Positions 1-8,844 of a stretch of 64,000 nucleotides of DNA are shown here, piece after piece (position 1 is the first letter of the stretch; the number at the start of each line of letters is the position of its first letter). Under the pieces are notes generated by a model. The model was not told the origin of the DNA. It did no database searches and saw nothing but the letters and a program-made list of their open reading frames with translations. Location: NCBI GenBank assembly GCA_963675425.1, contig OY776214.1:2294001-2358000 (forward strand), given 5' to 3'. This DNA comes from Sporobacter sp963675425. GTDB lineage: Bacteria; Bacillota; Clostridia; Oscillospirales; Oscillospiraceae. The translations under genes and the position numbers were made by a program.

Positions 1-1905
1 CAGCGGGACATTTCTCTGCCAGGCGGCCGTAAAGTTTTTGGAGGTGTGGTAATCTGAGAGTAAAAGCGGGTAGGTGCTCAAAAGCTCCGGTGTACCGGAG
101 GGACTTTCCGGCATCTCGCGCCACTCGGGCAGGGGGCTGTAACCTTCCTTTTCGAAGGCGGTGTTATATAGGGCGACCTTGCCGTCCGGCAGGAAGGGCG
201 CCCGGTCCAGCCGCAGGCTTTTTCCGGAAAAGGCACGCGTATAGTTTTCGTATGAACGTCCGCCGGCCGGCGGATCAAAAATTTTGCCGATGGGATACGT
301 CCTCAGCTCGTCGAGCGTCATATCAAAGGCCGACAGCTGGAAGTTTTGCATCGCTTCAAGGTTGCCGTGCCAGAAATCCTCACCGTAGCCCATTTTAACA
401 CCAAGCTCCAGAAAGAAGTTGAAGATCGATTTATAGTCGCCCAGCGGCTCAATAACCTTTTGGCGCGCCATAATCCAGCCGGCGCGCGTTTCAAAGGGAT
501 CGCCGGCCTCGTACGGCGTCGTCGTCGGCAGGACGATGTCGGCATAATCCATATCGGCGGTGCGCGCTACGTCGATGACGACGTAAAAATCCACCTTTTT
601 CAGAGCCTCAATCACGCGTTTTGTGCCCCGTGTGCTGACGGCGGGCTGCGTACCCGGCGAGATAATTGTACGTACGGGATACGGCTTTTCCGTCAGGACG
701 CTTTCGAGTATCCTGTAATACGCCGAGGAGGTACCCTCGAAAAAAGGTTGGAACGGGATGGGAAATTCCGGCGCGACGAGCTTGCTTACCATCTCAGGCG
801 TATAGCGCTCCGGCAGGCTCAGCGATTTTGGGAATGCCATGCCGCCCGGCGGTCCGAGCAGGTTGCAGCCGGGACGGTCAAGATGGCCGGTAATCGCCAT
901 CAGAATGGCCACGGCGCGGATTGCATCGCTCGAGGATGGCGCATGCTCCACACCGTTGCCAAGATCTATCACGGCCTTTTGAGTCGTCGCGTAAAGCCGC
1001 GCGATTTTTATAATCTGCTCAGCGGGTACCCCGGTAATCTCTTCGCCCCAGGCGGGCGGATATTGCTGTATATGGGCCTTAAGTTCGTCATAGCCGGTGC
1101 ACCAGTTTTGGACGAACGCCTCGTCAATGAGCTTTTCACCCATGATTACATGGAGCATAGACAGGGCCAGTGCCGCATCAGTGCCGGGCCGCAGCGGAAC
1201 CCAGATGTCCGCCATGCCGGCATCCGGCTCGACGGACGGCTTGACGGCGATGATTGTCGCGCCGCGTTTTTTCGCGTCGATAAAATCGCGTGCCGGGCTC
1301 ATGGCCGGACCCGAGTAAAACGGCTGGCGTCCCCACAGAATGACGAGCTCCGCGTTTTTATAGTCGCACGAGGGTGTGCCGCCGATGGTGTACGAAAACG
1401 AGAAAGCGCGCTGCATGGCGCAGATGCCGCTGTGTCCGTAATTCGGGCTGCCGTGCGCGATCAGAAAACGCTGCATCAGCTCGCTGTATGTCCGACGGGC
1501 AGGGGAGAGGATGGCCAGCGTTTCCGGACCGTATCTGGTCTTTTGTTCTTTAAGACGGTCGGCGATGATGTCCAGGGCTTCGTCCCAGGAGATTTCGCGG
1601 AATTTACCCTCGCCCTTCTCACCGGCTCGCAGAAGCGGCGTTTTGAGCCGGTCGGGCGAATACACCCACTGGGGTGCGGCCTGCCCCTTGATGCAGACGC
1701 TGCCACGGTTAATGGGGCTTTCGGCCATACCGGCTACACGCAGAAAGCGTCCGCCTTTTTTAAACGCGTAAACACCGCAGCCGGCAGCAGGACCGCACAT
1801 AGCGCAAAAGGTCGGTACAACCTGCTCGCCGTTTGAGGCCGCGAGCGAGCGGGCTTCGTCGTATGTAAGACCCGCGCAAGTTGCGGCTTTCCCGGAATCC
1901 GTCAT
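1..1905 (-). CDS. Molybdopterin-dependent oxidoreductase, catalytic subunit (3' end beyond window)
   Basis: Reading leftward from the ATG at 1905 the frame stays open to base 1 (635 codons), so the C-terminus lies outside the window. A good AGGAGG site precedes the ATG. Residues 34, 37, 43 and 71 are cysteines (C-x2-C-x5-C-x27-C) and form the N-terminal 4Fe-4S site of the DMSO-reductase superfamily; the x5 spacing is longer than the usual x3. Cys162 in GSPNYGHSGICAMQR sits where the Mo/W ligand is expected. The visible end (SDYHTSKNF) begins the dinucleotide-binding domain. There is no Tat signal, so it is probably cytoplasmic. Substrate cannot be told; no electron-transfer partner is visible on this side. 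The family call is secure, the reaction is not. Confidence 0.88.
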   Translation of the reverse strand, partial: MTDSGKAATCAGLTYDEARSLAASNGEQVVPTFCAMCGPAAGCGVYAFKKGGRFLRVAGMAESPINRGSVCIKGQAAPQWVYSPDRLKTPLLRAGEKGEGKFREISWDEALDIIADRLKEQKTRYGPETLAILSPARRTYSELMQRFLIAHGSPNYGHSGICAMQRAFSFSYTIGGTPSCDYKNAELVILWGRQPFYSGPAMSPARDFIDAKKRGATIIAVKPSVEPDAGMADIWVPLRPGTDAALALSMLHVIMGEKLIDEAFVQNWCTGYDELKAHIQQYPPAWGEEITGVPAEQIIKIARLYATTQKAVIDLGNGVEHAPSSSDAIRAVAILMAITGHLDRPGCNLLGPPGGMAFPKSLSLPERYTPEMVSKLVAPEFPIPFQPFFEGTSSAYYRILESVLTEKPYPVRTIISPGTQPAVSTRGTKRVIEALKKVDFYVVIDVARTADMDYADIVLPTTTPYEAGDPFETRAGWIMARQKVIEPLGDYKSIFNFFLELGVKMGYGEDFWHGNLEAMQNFQLSAFDMTLDELRTYPIGKIFDPPAGGRSYENYTRAFSGKSLRLDRAPFLPDGKVALYNTAFEKEGYSPLPEWREMPESPSGTPELLSTYPLLLSDYHTSKNFTAAWQRNVPL

Positions 1906-1931
1906 AGCATTGCCTCCTGTAAAACTTAGTA

Positions 1932-1948
1932 GTTACGTTTACTGTAAC
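1932..1948. promoter_or_regulatory. Dyad operator candidate upstream of the molybdopterin oxidoreductase
   Basis: GTTAC-7-GTAAC is an inverted repeat 27 bp upstream of the oxidoreductase start, in its promoter region. The arms resemble sites bound by MerR-type regulators, but no regulator is adjacent, so the assignment is a guess. Confidence 0.3.
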
Positions 1949-1953
1949 ATGCC

Positions 1954-1980
1954 GAAAAAGGGCTGTCAATGACAGCCCTT
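1954..1980 (-). terminator. Second terminator downstream of the chemoreceptor gene
   Basis: A perfect 9-bp stem (AGGGCTGTC/GACAGCCCT) with a 3-nt loop is followed on the minus strand by TTTTT. It lies between the chemoreceptor stop and the oxidoreductase promoter, as a back-up terminator would. Confidence 0.6.
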
Positions 1981-2025
1981 ATGCTGTTGGAAAACCCGGC
2001 ACGCCTTTGACGAACGGACATATTC

Positions 2026-2068
2026 CAATAATAAACGCAGGAGCAAATTAAGCGGCTTGCTCCTGCGT
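2026..2068 (-). terminator. Terminator of the chemoreceptor gene
   Basis: A 12-bp stem (ACGCAGGAGCAA pairing with TTGCTCCTGCGT) begins 16 bp after the stop codon and is followed by TTTATTATT on the minus strand. Confidence 0.75.
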
Positions 2069-2083
2069 CAAGATATTATGGTG

Positions 2084-3370
2084 TTACACGGCGGCTTTGC
2101 CGGATTTGATTTTAAAAACGGAAATGCATTCCTTCAGCTGGGCGGCGCGGGAGGTCAGCTCCTCGCTGGCGGCAGCGCTCTCCTGAGCTGTGGCGGCATT
2201 CGTCTGGACAACATCCGAGACGATGGAAATACCCCTGTTAATCTCCTCGATGGCTTGCGCCTGCTCGGTAGAGGAGATTGTAATGGCCTGAACAAGCGTT
2301 GCTACTTTTTCGACAAGCTCGACAATCTGCCGAAGCGCGTCGGCGGTGCCGTTGGCGATTTTTGAGCCGCTTTCGACCTTCTTAATCGACCCTTCAATCA
2401 ACTCCGTCGTTTCCTTGGCGGCGTTGGCTGATTTGGCGGCTAAATTGCGTACCTCTTCGGCCACGACAGCAAAGCCCTTTCCGTGCTGTCCGGCCCGGGC
2501 GGCTTCCACAGCCGCGTTAAGCGCCAGTATGTTTGTCTGGAACGCGATATCGTCAATGACCTTAATGATCTTGCTGATATTGTTTGAGGATACATTGATT
2601 TCTTCCATCGCACCGAGCATCTCTTTCATCTGCTCATCGCCGCTGACCGCGTTTTTCTTGGCGCTCTGTGCAAATTCGTTGGCCTGTTCGGCGTTGTGCG
2701 CACTCGCCTGTGTCTGCTCCTGCACTTCAGCCAGAGAAGCGTTGAGCTCCTGCACGGAACTGGCCTGAGACATCGCGCCCTCAGATAAGGAAGAACTGGA
2801 TTCGGACAGCATATGGGCGCTGGCGGCAACCTGATCGGCTGTTGCCGATATCTCGCTGACCGTTTTGTTTGTATTTTCAACGACATCGATCAGCGCATTG
2901 CCGAGCATGTCGTTGGCGCATTTTTTGTGGATAGTCGTCGTCAAATCGCCTTCGGCGATTTGCTTCGTATCGGCAACCTTTTCACGCGTTGAGTTAAGAA
3001 GATTAATAAACGTATGGGCATGCAGCATCATTTCATCTTTCGTAGTAGGGTCAATTTCCATATCGCTGTTAAAGTATGAAAGATCGCCTATGGCCATCAT
3101 TTTCAGGCCGTACGTCATGCCCTCCATGGGCCTTTTAAGATATTTCCCCAAAAAAAGAGAAAAATAGATGGACGATGCCAGCCCGAGAGCGCCCAGAATC
3201 CCAGAAATAATAAGCGGTATGTAAATACTGCCGGAAACTTCGGTTCTGGACAGCATGCTTACAACACCGTAAACAATGGATGCGCAGAAAAAGATTGCCG
3301 AAATAAGAGAACATACCAGTATTTTGCTGCCGAGCTTTGCTTTGGAAAAAGCATTGATTTTATTAAGCAT
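2084..3370 (-). CDS. Methyl-accepting chemotaxis protein
   Basis: 428 aa. Two hydrophobic segments near the N-terminus (about residues 15-40 and 50-75) are separated by only a few residues, so there is no large external ligand domain. They are followed by a HAMP-like linker and a long coiled-coil signalling domain containing the MCP hallmark QTNILALNAAVEAARAG and GFAVVAEEVRNLA, which contact CheA/CheW. The start at 3370 is chosen because it has an AGAAGGTGG site; the frame continues upstream to 3442 but that stretch overlaps the promoter. With no periplasmic sensor domain it may sense through the membrane or cytoplasm. No other chemotaxis gene is nearby. The family call is certain, the ligand unknown. 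Confidence 0.93.
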   Translation of the reverse strand: MLNKINAFSKAKLGSKILVCSLISAIFFCASIVYGVVSMLSRTEVSGSIYIPLIISGILGALGLASSIYFSLFLGKYLKRPMEGMTYGLKMMAIGDLSYFNSDMEIDPTTKDEMMLHAHTFINLLNSTREKVADTKQIAEGDLTTTIHKKCANDMLGNALIDVVENTNKTVSEISATADQVAASAHMLSESSSSLSEGAMSQASSVQELNASLAEVQEQTQASAHNAEQANEFAQSAKKNAVSGDEQMKEMLGAMEEINVSSNNISKIIKVIDDIAFQTNILALNAAVEAARAGQHGKGFAVVAEEVRNLAAKSANAAKETTELIEGSIKKVESGSKIANGTADALRQIVELVEKVATLVQAITISSTEQAQAIEEINRGISIVSDVVQTNAATAQESAAASEELTSRAAQLKECISVFKIKSGKAAV

Positions 3371-3413
3371 TTGGTCCCACCACCTTCTAAAATACTGTTG
3401 GTCACGCCAACTG

Positions 3414-3442
3414 TGATTACAACTGAAGTCTTTCGCTGTCAA
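3414..3442 (-). promoter_or_regulatory. Sigma-70-type promoter of the chemoreceptor gene
   Basis: On the minus strand TTGACA and TAATCA are separated by 17 bp, ending 44 bp before the ATG at 3370. A near-consensus match that also rules out the upstream start. Confidence 0.7.
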
Positions 3443-3547
3443 TATCGTACGAAAGTCATCGCCAGTTTAGAAAAATTTTAACAATTATTAACATATAGTT
3501 AAAATCCCCCAAAATAACCATTTAAATGTCACGCATTGAACAAAAGG

Positions 3548-3581
3548 CGCCCGGTCGGATTGAAGCCGACCGGGCGTTTTT
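3548..3581 (-). terminator. Terminator of pyruvate kinase gene (bidirectional shape)
   Basis: An 11-bp perfect stem (CGCCCGGTCGG/CCGACCGGGCG) with a 7-nt loop, 40 bp after the pyk stop. The minus strand continues CCTTTTG, the plus strand TTTTTAT. Confidence 0.75.
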
Positions 3582-3621
3582 ATACTCAAAATTCTTCAGT
3601 TGTAGCGTGTACAACAGACCT

Positions 3622-5040
3622 TTATGATATTTGCTGAACCTTTATAAGATTTGTCGTGCCGCTTATACCGATGGGAACGCCAGCTGTTAAAACAACGATG
3701 TCGCCGGTTGTGGCGGCATTTGTGCGCAGTGCGGCTTCAATGCCGGCCTGGAAGAGTTCATCCGTGGAGGTTAGGTGCTTACCGGGCTCCGGCGTCACGC
3801 CCCAGGAAATGCTCAGCTGATGGCGCACACGCTCATTTTCAGCCAGGGCAACGATTGGGCACGCCGGCCTGAAGCGTGAGATCATGCGGCCGGTATGACC
3901 GGACGCCGTGACGGTGATGATAGCGCTGGCGCCGAGGTCCATCGCCGTCGTGCAGCAGGCGTGGCTGATCGCGTCGCTGATCGATGTTTTTCTCTCAAAG
4001 TTACTTCCGTGAAAACGTTCCCAGTAATCAACCGATTCTTCGGCGGCGCGCAGCGTCTTGTCGAGTGTTGTAACGCTTTCGAAAGGATACTTACCGGCGG
4101 CTGTCTCGCCCGAAAGCATGACACAGCTGGCACCGTCGAACACGGCGTTGGCTACGTCGCTGACCTCCGCGCGTGTGGGACGCGGGTTCCGGATCATGGA
4201 ATCAAGCATCTGCGTAGCCACTACGACGGGCTTGCCCAGAATCGTCACCTCGGAGATGATCTTTTTTTGCAGGATAGGGACCTCCCAGGCATCGATCTCG
4301 ACGCCCAGATCACCGCGGGCCACCATAACGGCGTCGGCTGCTTCGACGATTTCGGAGAGATTGTTGATGCCCTGGCGGTTTTCGATCTTGGCGATAATTT
4401 TGATGTCTCCGCCGCCAAACTTCTCCAGCGCCTGCCGGATGGCAATGACGTCGCCGCTGCCGCGGACGAAGGACGCGGCAATGAAGTCCATGTCGTTTTC
4501 CGCGGCGAAGCGGATGTCCGCCTCGTCCTCCGGCGAGAGCCTTGGAAAGCCGATGGCTACATCGGGTATATTGAGGCTCTTTTGGTTGGAAAGTACACCG
4601 CCCGTTACGACGGTACAGGCAATGTTGTGGCCGTTTATGTCATTAACCCGCAGCTCCAAAAGCCCGTCGTCCAGTAAAATCCGGTTGCCGGGGCCCAGCT
4701 CGTTGTGAAGGTTTTTGTAATTGACGTATACATGGCGCTCGTCGCCGACGGTTTCGTCCGTGGTCAGGGTAAATGGCGCGCCGTCCTCCAGCATGACGCG
4801 TCCGGATAAAAACGTGCCGATGCGGATCTGCGGGCCCTTTGTGTCGAGGATGGAGGCGGCCGGAGAACCCAGCTCGTCCCGCGCGGCCTTAAACGCGTTG
4901 AGCCGTTTGCGGTGCTCCTCGTGCGTGCCGTGGGAGAAGTTGAGGCGTACAGCGTTCGCGCCGCACATGAGGAGCTTTTTGATAGCCTGGCTGTCGTCAG
5001 CCGACGGCCCGAGCGTACAAATGATTTTTGTCTTTCTCAT
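3622..5040 (-). CDS. pyk: Pyruvate kinase
   Basis: 472 aa, normal for a short bacterial pyruvate kinase without the extra C-terminal PEP-utiliser domain. It converts phosphoenolpyruvate and ADP to pyruvate and ATP in glycolysis. Recognised by the N-terminal RKTKIICTLGPS, NFSHG and DTKGPQIR segments of the barrel, the catalytic lysine region IIAKIENRQG, the metal-binding VMVARGDLGVEI and the TQMLDSM helix, followed by a C-terminal alpha/beta domain with SGHTGR. The ATG has a GGAGG site 5 nt upstream. Single-gene transcription unit with its own promoter (5109-5136) and terminator. Identification is certain. Confidence 0.97.
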   Translation of the reverse strand: MRKTKIICTLGPSADDSQAIKKLLMCGANAVRLNFSHGTHEEHRKRLNAFKAARDELGSPAASILDTKGPQIRIGTFLSGRVMLEDGAPFTLTTDETVGDERHVYVNYKNLHNELGPGNRILLDDGLLELRVNDINGHNIACTVVTGGVLSNQKSLNIPDVAIGFPRLSPEDEADIRFAAENDMDFIAASFVRGSGDVIAIRQALEKFGGGDIKIIAKIENRQGINNLSEIVEAADAVMVARGDLGVEIDAWEVPILQKKIISEVTILGKPVVVATQMLDSMIRNPRPTRAEVSDVANAVFDGASCVMLSGETAAGKYPFESVTTLDKTLRAAEESVDYWERFHGSNFERKTSISDAISHACCTTAMDLGASAIITVTASGHTGRMISRFRPACPIVALAENERVRHQLSISWGVTPEPGKHLTSTDELFQAGIEAALRTNAATTGDIVVLTAGVPIGISGTTNLIKVQQIS

Positions 5041-5108
5041 GAAGACCTCCGGATGTAATGTTGGATTCGGCGCGTGCCGGACCTGCGCCTTATGGGGGCG
5101 CTATACGC

Positions 5109-5136
5109 ATAGTATCACAAATCAAAACGTTTTCAA
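5109..5136 (-). promoter_or_regulatory. Promoter of pyk
   Basis: Minus strand TTGAAA and TACTAT separated by 16 bp, about 70 bp upstream of the pyk start. Both hexamers are close to consensus. Confidence 0.6.
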
Positions 5137-5312
5137 CCGGGCGGCCGTTAAATTCTGTTAAAATTTTAAGATGTGTTTTTGGCGTGGACAAAACAGCCGC
5201 ATAACCATTTTTAGATAATTGAGACGGTGAATGGCTGAAAATGCCAACTTCGTAACGTCAAAATCAATAATAATACACATTCGAGAATCCATAATAAGTA
5301 CGAATAAAAATT

Positions 5313-5864
5313 ATGAAGGTGATTATTATCAATACGCGCAAAAAGATGCAACTTGTTATAACGGCGGTTCTGATGCTGTGCGCGCTGCTGCCGGCGGCGT
5401 GGGCCGCGGGAGATTATGGCGCCGCGGCCGTTAAGGAGGATCAGACCTATTCGCTGGAGCAGATGCTCAATTATGCCATCGAAGACGAGTACCTCGCACA
5501 GGCCAGATATCAGGCGGATATCGAAAAATTTGGGGAAATAAGGCCGTTTACAAGTATTGTCAAGGCCGAAAAAAGGCATATTGGCCTGCTCCGCCCGCTG
5601 TTTGACAAATACGGCGTCGCAGTCCCCGACGATAAGGCGGCCGACTATCTGACGATACCCGAAACGCTATTGGACGCCATGAAAGCCGGTGTGGCGGGCG
5701 AAGAGGACAACATTCGCATGTACGACATTTTTTTAAAGCAGGAGTTGCCCAACGACGCCCGGGTCATTTTCTCGCTATTGAAAAACGCGGCGGAAAATCA
5801 TCTAGAGGCCTTTAAAAGAAACGTTGCGCTCCTGGAGCAGGGCGGCGCGGGCCGCGCGAGATAG
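5313..5864 (+). CDS. Exported ferritin-like (DUF2202-type) protein
   Basis: 183 aa with a Lys/Arg-containing N-terminus, a hydrophobic stretch and ALLPAAWAA, a probable Sec signal peptide with cleavage after Ala. The mature part is a predicted four-helix bundle with regularly placed acidic and His residues (AIEDEYLAQARY, KAEKRHIG, AGEEDNIRMYD, AAENHLEAF), the pattern of diiron ferritin-like proteins. A role in iron handling or peroxide defence outside the membrane is inferred. The start is uncertain: the ATG at 5313 has no good ribosome site, and a GTG at 5319 or ATG at 5346 are alternatives. It stands alone between pyk and the MerR gene. Confidence 0.8.
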   Translation: MKVIIINTRKKMQLVITAVLMLCALLPAAWAAGDYGAAAVKEDQTYSLEQMLNYAIEDEYLAQARYQADIEKFGEIRPFTSIVKAEKRHIGLLRPLFDKYGVAVPDDKAADYLTIPETLLDAMKAGVAGEEDNIRMYDIFLKQELPNDARVIFSLLKNAAENHLEAFKRNVALLEQGGAGRAR

Positions 5865-5873
5865 CAAAAAAGC

Positions 5874-5892
5874 GGACGGCCATTGGCCGTCC
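5874..5892. terminator. Hairpin between convergent genes
   Basis: GGACGGCC-att-GGCCGTCC lies just after the ferritin-like gene stop and before the stop of the leftward MerR gene. There is no good T-run in either direction, so termination would be weak. Confidence 0.4.
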
Positions 5893-5942
5893 CTACATAG
5901 TTATTCATGTTGAATGTCGCTGTACAAAGAAAGAGGGTTGCC

Positions 5943-7388
5943 TCAGCCGGTTTTCGCCATCGTGAAGGTCATGTGATAATAAGTCTGCGCGTTTTCAATG
6001 GGATACAGGAGATCGTCCCGGGCTTTTTCATAGCCGGAGTAGTCCACCGTACACGTTATGGTGACGCCAGCCCTCGTATAAGAAAAGCCGTTAATGAAGG
6101 CCGATGCCTCCGGTTTTATAACGCTGAACTGATTGATACAATTTACGTCTCTCTGCGCGCAGACGAAGGATTTTATAGCAATATTGATGACCGATATATG
6201 CTCGTCTAAGTAAAACGGACTGATGGGGGAGGCATCGTCTCCGGCGGTCATCGTATAACTGATTTTAGTCACGACGCCATTTTCCTCTTCGATGCTGAAG
6301 TCCGACGGCTCGGGCCCCAGTAGGTTTAGATAAACCGTGCCGGAAAACGGGTCTTCCACCCACTTGCCTGACGTATCGAGATGCCGGCCGCCGTACAGAT
6401 CCAAATAATTCATCAGGTCATTAAAGTTTTGGGTAAACTCCACAGCTGTGATATCACCCCGATGCCGCGGCATCTGAGCCTGCATCAGGACGCCGAGTAG
6501 CAGAAGATAACCGGCAATATAGGCCAGTAGAAAGGCGGCGATCCGGACCGGCTTTTTATCCTTGAGGGTATAGGCGTACGGCTCGTCCCACGGAATCTCG
6601 TTTTTTTGGCAGGCGGCGTAACTGAAATACAGCCTGTAAAGATCGTAAAAAGGTATGACAACGTAGCCCATTCCGTACTGGTACACGAGCAAAATTCTGT
6701 CCAAGGCGGAGGAGTACGTCAGCTTGCTTCCGTCGGCGCAGCGGAGAACCAGGCCAAAAATCCACTTTCCCGGCGTCGTGCCGAGGGTTGACAGTAAAAT
6801 CGGCTCGGCAATGAGCATCAGAACGTATGGGATTATGATGTTGAGCAGCTGGACAAAGCCTCTGCTTAGAGGATTGGCGCGAAACGCCAGTGAACAAATA
6901 GCTATCCAGATGACCGTATAAACCAGCAGGTCCAGCGACCGCGCGAAAAATCGACGCCAGGGGGCGGCGGCCTTGGGCAGCTCGTCGGCCTTGACGGAGA
7001 AAAAGCCCGCGCCGTTCCTGGTGGCGCTTTCAATCCAGCTTAAGTATCTGGGCGCGTCCAGCCCGGGATAATCCGCATGGCTGACCTGGATATCGCGGCA
7101 GATCTCTGCGGCTGTGGCCATTTGCTCCATATCACTTTCCAGCTGACGGAGCTGATCGGAGAGCGCTTTGTCCAGCTCCAGCTCGCCGGACTGCAGCTTC
7201 TTTATATCATCGATAGAGACATGCAGCTGGCGCAGCAGCTTGATTTTTAAAAGCGCCGCTATATCCTCGTCCGAATAATCCCGGTAGGTGTTGCCTGAGC
7301 GGAGCGGGGTGATAAGCCCCTTACTCTCATAAAACCGGATGTTGGCGCGCGTCATGCCGGTTAGTACTTCGACTTGTGCGATGGTCAT
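5943..7388 (-). CDS. MerR-family regulator fused to an RDD membrane domain
   Basis: 481 aa from the ATG at 7388, preferred because an AAAGGA site lies 10 nt upstream. Residues 1-70 are a MerR winged helix (TIAQVEVLTGMTRANIRFYE, GLITPLRSGNTYRDYSDEDI). A short dimerisation helix follows, then at about 145-290 an RDD domain of hydrophobic helices that opens with WRRFFARSLDLLVYTVIW and has TPGKWIFGLVLR. A further membrane helix (IAAFLLAYIAGYLLLLGVL) precedes a C-terminal domain of about 150 residues that would lie outside. This implies a DNA-binding protein anchored in the membrane and reading an external or membrane signal. No target operator was identified; the nearest divergent gene is the sensor kinase cluster, which runs the same way. 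Domain calls are firm, function unknown. Confidence 0.85.
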   Translation of the reverse strand: MTIAQVEVLTGMTRANIRFYESKGLITPLRSGNTYRDYSDEDIAALLKIKLLRQLHVSIDDIKKLQSGELELDKALSDQLRQLESDMEQMATAAEICRDIQVSHADYPGLDAPRYLSWIESATRNGAGFFSVKADELPKAAAPWRRFFARSLDLLVYTVIWIAICSLAFRANPLSRGFVQLLNIIIPYVLMLIAEPILLSTLGTTPGKWIFGLVLRCADGSKLTYSSALDRILLVYQYGMGYVVIPFYDLYRLYFSYAACQKNEIPWDEPYAYTLKDKKPVRIAAFLLAYIAGYLLLLGVLMQAQMPRHRGDITAVEFTQNFNDLMNYLDLYGGRHLDTSGKWVEDPFSGTVYLNLLGPEPSDFSIEEENGVVTKISYTMTAGDDASPISPFYLDEHISVINIAIKSFVCAQRDVNCINQFSVIKPEASAFINGFSYTRAGVTITCTVDYSGYEKARDDLLYPIENAQTYYHMTFTMAKTG

Positions 7389-7482
7389 GCGATCACAATC
7401 CTTTCCAGCTCCCATTGTAAACTGTCAAGCCGCTTTACAGTCAAGAGATTTCGCGCGTTTTTATGGGGTAATCGCAGGAAAT

Positions 7483-8844
7483 TCAAGACGGCAGGCAAAG
7501 CTCGGCTGCGCAGCCGCCTTCCGGCAGATTTCGGAATCCCGCGGTTCCATCGTGCGCCTTGGCGATTTGGCGTACCATGGCAAGGCCCAGTCCGTGGCTT
7601 CGCAGCTCGGCGGTGCCTATCGGATGCTTCAGGCTTTCAATGATTTCCTGCGGGAGGCCCGTTCCGTTGTCGGAAACGCCGACGATATAGCTGCCCAGCC
7701 TTTTATCAAGCGTAACCTTTATGGCGCAGCCGTCCGGATTGTGCCGGATACTGTTTGTTAGTAAGTTGAAAACCGCGCGCCGCAGGAGCTCTTCATCACC
7801 GTTGATCACAGCGCTTTTTGCGTCTTCACTGATCATTACGTCTATCGAATAGCAATCATCAAGCCCGCCGTTATAAAAGTCGGCGGCAATGCTCCGCAGG
7901 AGCGCCGGCAGCTGGAAAGCGGCCTTCCGGAGCGGCTGCATGTCATATTCCAGCTTGGACGCAAGATTCAGATCGCTTACCAGAGTTTTGATCCGTTCGC
8001 TCTGCCGGCGGATGACACCTGCCTGATCACGTCTGTCCTGCGGCAGTCCCGAGTCGTCCTCGAGCTCGCTGGCATAGCCCATCACGAGGGAAAGCGGCGT
8101 GCGGATGTCGTGGGAGACACCGGCGATCCATCTTGTTCGTGCGTCGTCCCGCTTTTTTAATGCGGTTTCCTGCCTGGAAAGCTGCTCCGACGCTTTATTG
8201 ATTCCGGCGGCAAGGTCCCCGAGAAGGCCGCGGGTTGAAAGCTCTACCGGCTCATTTACGGCCAGGTCTTCAATCCCTCTGGCCAGAGGCTTCAGGGCGC
8301 GCAGCAGGCGCAGGCTGAAAAGCAGCGCGAGCAGCACTGCCACAAGGGCGTTCAAGATCAAGATCACCGTTATCCATACCGCGGCATTGTCCATGACCGC
8401 CATCGGCTCTGTAATACTGTATTTCCACACGCTGTCCTTTTCACCGCCCAGCACAAGCAGACCATCCGGGTGCGTCCAGACAGTGACCGGATAATCGTTT
8501 AAATACCATCGGCTAAAGCTCGCCACATCCGACAGGGTGTAGTGTTGCGGTATGTTATCGGGCAAGTCCCGGCTCCATATAATCCCGCCGCTGGTATTAT
8601 CAAGCAGCATGGCCCACTGACGGTTATTTTCCATACTGCTGCCGGCGGGTTCGGAAAGCGCGTAACCGTCATCTGATCGGACCAGGCTGTCTGCAATCTG
8701 CGCAACTTTGTAACCCCTCTGCGTTGTTTTACTCGTTTGGACCACCCACGCTGCTAGCACAGCAAAGTTGACGATGAGAAGAACAAACGCCACTCCGGCG
8801 GCCGAGAATACATAACGGGACAGTATCTTCATCATGCTGTTCAT
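7483..8844 (-). CDS. Sensor histidine kinase
   Basis: 453 aa. A transmembrane helix at about 10-34, an extracytoplasmic region to about 150, a second helix at about 155-180, a HAMP-like linker, then the dimerisation helix with the phospho-acceptor His245 in AGVSHDIRTPLS. The ATP-binding domain shows the N box (LLTNSIRHNPDG), G1 (VGVSDNGTGLP) and G2 (HGLGLAMVRQIAKAH). The ATG overlaps the stop of the upstream response regulator (ATGA), so the pair is translationally coupled. It probably activates the divergent ABC exporter genes at 9709-12109, as in peptide-antibiotic detoxification modules. The signal is not known. Confidence 0.93.
   Translation of the reverse strand: MNSMMKILSRYVFSAAGVAFVLLIVNFAVLAAWVVQTSKTTQRGYKVAQIADSLVRSDDGYALSEPAGSSMENNRQWAMLLDNTSGGIIWSRDLPDNIPQHYTLSDVASFSRWYLNDYPVTVWTHPDGLLVLGGEKDSVWKYSITEPMAVMDNAAVWITVILILNALVAVLLALLFSLRLLRALKPLARGIEDLAVNEPVELSTRGLLGDLAAGINKASEQLSRQETALKKRDDARTRWIAGVSHDIRTPLSLVMGYASELEDDSGLPQDRRDQAGVIRRQSERIKTLVSDLNLASKLEYDMQPLRKAAFQLPALLRSIAADFYNGGLDDCYSIDVMISEDAKSAVINGDEELLRRAVFNLLTNSIRHNPDGCAIKVTLDKRLGSYIVGVSDNGTGLPQEIIESLKHPIGTAELRSHGLGLAMVRQIAKAHDGTAGFRNLPEGGCAAELCLPS

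Noticed and set aside
346..1836. A 496-codon plus-strand reading frame
   Set aside because: It lies opposite the molybdopterin oxidoreductase, whose cysteine motifs are unmistakable; the plus frame has no family features and is a shadow of GC-rich codon use.
3895..4677. A 260-codon plus-strand frame opposite pyk
   Set aside because: Pyruvate kinase on the minus strand is certain; the opposite frame is arginine/valine-rich noise without a ribosome site.
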